A DNA stretch of 64,000 bases, from contig NC_077239.1 of the NCBI RefSeq assembly GCF_947179165.1, forward strand, positions 17,320,501-17,384,500, written 5' to 3'. The DNA is from Solanum dulcamara. Taxonomy: Eukaryota; Streptophyta; Magnoliopsida; Solanales; Solanaceae. This document shows positions 61,881 through 64,000 of the stretch, one piece after another (position 1 is the first letter of the stretch; every line of letters starts with the position of its first letter). Position numbers and translations under genes: made by a program. Below the pieces are notes generated by a model. That model searched no databases, was not told where the DNA came from, and saw only the letters and a list, made by a program, of their open reading frames with translations.

Positions 61881-62843
61881 ATATCTCCCTTTTGGGATCA
61901 TTCATCTTTGAATGATAACCAACTTAGGAATCTACTCAAGGCACGAATGCAAATTAGAAACTTAGATACTCAAATAATCACTACTCAAATTCAAGAATAC
62001 ATACCATACACTCAACTTGGAATAGAAATCAACTCAAAGATGGGAAAAAGGGAATAATACCATCAATATCATCATTAGAAGGAACGAATACATGGATAAC
62101 TCAAAAACTCAATCGAACGGAATTAAACTCAAACTCAATCTTAATCTTAACTAGATGAATATGTAGGGCATATGGAAAAACTCAGTCCAGTGTTATGGTT
62201 AGCCATACATACCTAGAACAAAGATAATCTCATAGGAAATCAAAAACCTCGCTTGAAAACCTTGAACCCAAGCTTTCTTTCTTCTCACCAATTCTCTTCT
62301 CTTAATATTATAAGTGTGAATGAGAGGAAAGGCCATTTTGGGTAAGTGAAGGGACTAGTTTTTTGGGTCCCTAAATTTGCAAGGTTCAGTTTGGAAAAAG
62401 TGGGAAAAGAACAAAATGCCCTTCATTAAACTGGGTTAAGCACCTTTCACTAAAGGCCACCATAGCCCGTGAAGATCACCATAATCCATGGTGATGATTG
62501 TGGTCTGGAATTAGGCTAGATGGGAAGGGGTCGCTACCATAGAGACCAACATAGATCATGGTGCTCACCACGGGTCATGGTCCTCCCTCATGGTCCTTGC
62601 GTACCTTAAGGGTTCTGTGGGTCAAGTTCACGAATGGCTTTATGGTTTGTGGTACACACCATGGGACACAAAGACCTCTGTGTACCCTTACCTTTATTTA
62701 CCTTAATCACTGACACCACCAAGGCACCTTTACATGGGTCGTGAAGAAGAGTATGGCTCGTGAAGAGTCTCATGGAATGCTCCTAGTATAATTTCTCTAA
62801 TTTTATAAAGTTAGTTCTGGCTAGGGACTTCAGGGGTGTTACA
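61881..62843 (-). mobile_element. extra truncated LTR plus interior fragment at E4 outer end
   Basis: 61881-62090 repeats the polypurine tract and adjacent interior found at 54710-54930. 62091-62843 repeats the last 740 bases of the LTR (61138-61880), ending GGGGTGTTACA at the target duplication. Order in the element's direction: partial LTR, interior tail, full LTR, interior, LTR. Confidence 0.85.
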
Positions 62844-64000
62844 GGTGTGCATTGTGAGGTATTTACCGACCATTGTATCCTTAAGTATATGTTTTCTCAG
62901 CTTAACATGAGGCAGCATAGGTGGTTGGAACTATTGAAGGATTATGACATCACCATTCTTTATCATTCGAGTAAGGCTAATGTCATAGAAGATGATTTGA
63001 ATCAGATTGCACCTAGAATGAGTAGCTTAGCCTTTTTTAAGGCAGAGGAGAGACCTTTGGCATTGGAGGTTCAATTATTAGCTATACAATTGATTCAACT
63101 TGATATTTTGATACCTCACAGTGTTTTGGCCTTTATTGAGTCTAGGTCTACCTTAATGGATTAGATTCATACGTATCAGTTTGATGATGACAAAAAGAGA
63201 ATGATTCGGGACAAAGTGTTGAAAGGTGAAGATAAGTTGGGTTCCCTTGATCTTGAGGGAAATTTGAGGATTAATGGTCGTATTTGTATGCCAAAGGCTG
63301 GTAATTGGGTGCAGGAGGCTTATTGTTCAAAGTATTCTATTCACTCGAGAGTGGAAAAAATATTTCATAACTTGAAACAACACTATTGGTGGTATGGTAT
63401 AAAGAGAGACATCATGGAATTTGTGTCCAAGTGCTTGAATTGCCAGATGGTGAAGCATGAGCATTAGAGACTGGGTGGTTTTATTCAAGGATGCCCATTC
63501 CCGAGTGGAAGTGGGAACGCATTACTATGGACTTTATGACTGAATTACCCTTGATTTTGGGTAAGCATGATTTAGTTTGGGTAATTATCAATAGGTTGAT
63601 TAAATTGGCTCATTTCATTTTAGTGAAGACTAGCTATAATAGGGAGAAGTTGTCTAGGATCTACATCTGTGAGATGTTTATTTACATGGACTGTTTATTT
63701 CTATTATGTCTGATAGAGGTACGCAGTTTACCTCTTATTTATGGAGTTCTATACAGGAAAAAATGGGTACCAATCTTGAGTTGAGTACCGCTTTTCATCC
63801 TCAGGTCGATGGTCATTACGAGTAGACTATTCAGGTGCTTAAGGATATGTGTCAAGCCTATGTCATGGACTTTGGTGGTCATTAAGACCAATCCCTACCT
63901 TTTTCAGAGTTTGCTTATAACAACAGCTACCAATCCAGCATCCAGATGGCACCATTTGAGGCTTTATATGGGAGGAGGTGTAGATCTCCCATAGGATGGT
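62844..64000 (+). pseudogene. G1 pol continued: RNase H end and integrase, runs off window
   Basis: Resumes the RNase H block with VHCEVFTDHCILKYMF (62850-62897), then [14 protein letters not shown]. The integrase zinc domain has CLNCQMVKHEH (63434-63466), the core has ITMDFMTELP (first Asp, 63520-63550) and SDRGTQFTS (second Asp, 63710-63740). The TAFHPQVDG region (63790-63820) is followed by a stop near the catalytic Glu. It ends in [15 protein letters not shown] at the window edge. A TAG follows KHEH and frames shift after it. The C-terminus and 3' LTR should lie to the right. Confidence 0.85.

Larger units (their letters stand above)
50141..62843 (-). mobile_element. element E4: decayed Tekay/Del chromovirus
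   Basis: Inserted in G1 pol with target duplication GATGT (50136-50140) / GGTGT (62844-62848). LTRs: 50141-54709 (with a nested solo LTR) and 59740-61880, plus a truncated third LTR (62091-62843). The interior (5.03 kb) carries gag, protease, reverse transcriptase, RNase H, integrase and chromodomain on the - strand, all with stops. Clearly older than E3. Confidence 0.9.

Noticed and set aside
1..64000. Host protein-coding gene, tRNA or rRNA
   Set aside because: No gene-like exons with recognisable products, no cloverleaf with A and B boxes and no rRNA signature were seen. TGGTATCAGAGC sites are primer sites, not tRNA genes.

Overview
This is plant nuclear DNA built almost entirely of nested LTR retrotransposons. 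AT-rich composition, tRNA-iMet primer sites, Tekay/Del-type Ty3/Gypsy polyproteins with a C-terminal chromodomain, and the style of the LTRs suggest Solanaceae, probably Solanum; the host is inferred, not proven. I see no convincing host gene, tRNA, rRNA or CRISPR array.

Nesting, outermost first. Element H (+ strand) gives a 5' LTR (711-2689), a primer site and the start of gag, then is cut at 3041 by element G1 (+). G1's 5' LTR is cut by E1 (4938-46615, - strand, target duplication CAGGT/CAAGT). E1 is a Tat/Ogre-like element that keeps gag but no pol. E1 carries two solo LTRs (9542-11869 and 15908-18210), a decayed Ty1/Copia element in its right LTR (39720-45047), and E2 (19582-38601, -), which landed inside E1's primer-binding site. 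E2 is a non-coding element with long LTRs and contains E3 (24346-33975, -, target duplication ACTAC). E3 is nearly intact: gag-pol in one frame broken by a single stop, with LTRs differing by about 0.8% in my hand count. G1 resumes at 46621 with the rest of its LTR, primer site, gag and pol. Its RNase H region is cut by E4 (50141-62843, -), a decayed chromovirus whose left LTR holds another solo LTR (50941-53406). G1 pol resumes at 62844 and runs off the right edge. The maximum depth is five (H > G1 > E1 > E2 > E3). The LTR divergences I sampled fall with depth, as the nesting order requires.

How the parts relate. E2 codes for nothing but shares its primer site, polypurine tract and 5' leader with E3 and E4, so it was probably moved by chromovirus proteins acting in trans. 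The most interesting signal lies in that leader: between primer site and gag, E2, E3 and E4 share a five-base-pair hairpin whose first pair has changed in a compensated way (G-C to T-A). In E2 and E3 its eight-base loop holds a six-base self-complementary word (GTGCAC or GCGCGC). This is the design of a retroviral kissing-loop RNA dimerisation signal. Palindromes at the LTR edge beside the primer site, CpG-rich repeats at the start of several LTRs, truncated extra LTRs in E2 and E4, and a stop at the same reverse-transcriptase codon in E3 and E4 are further points of interest.
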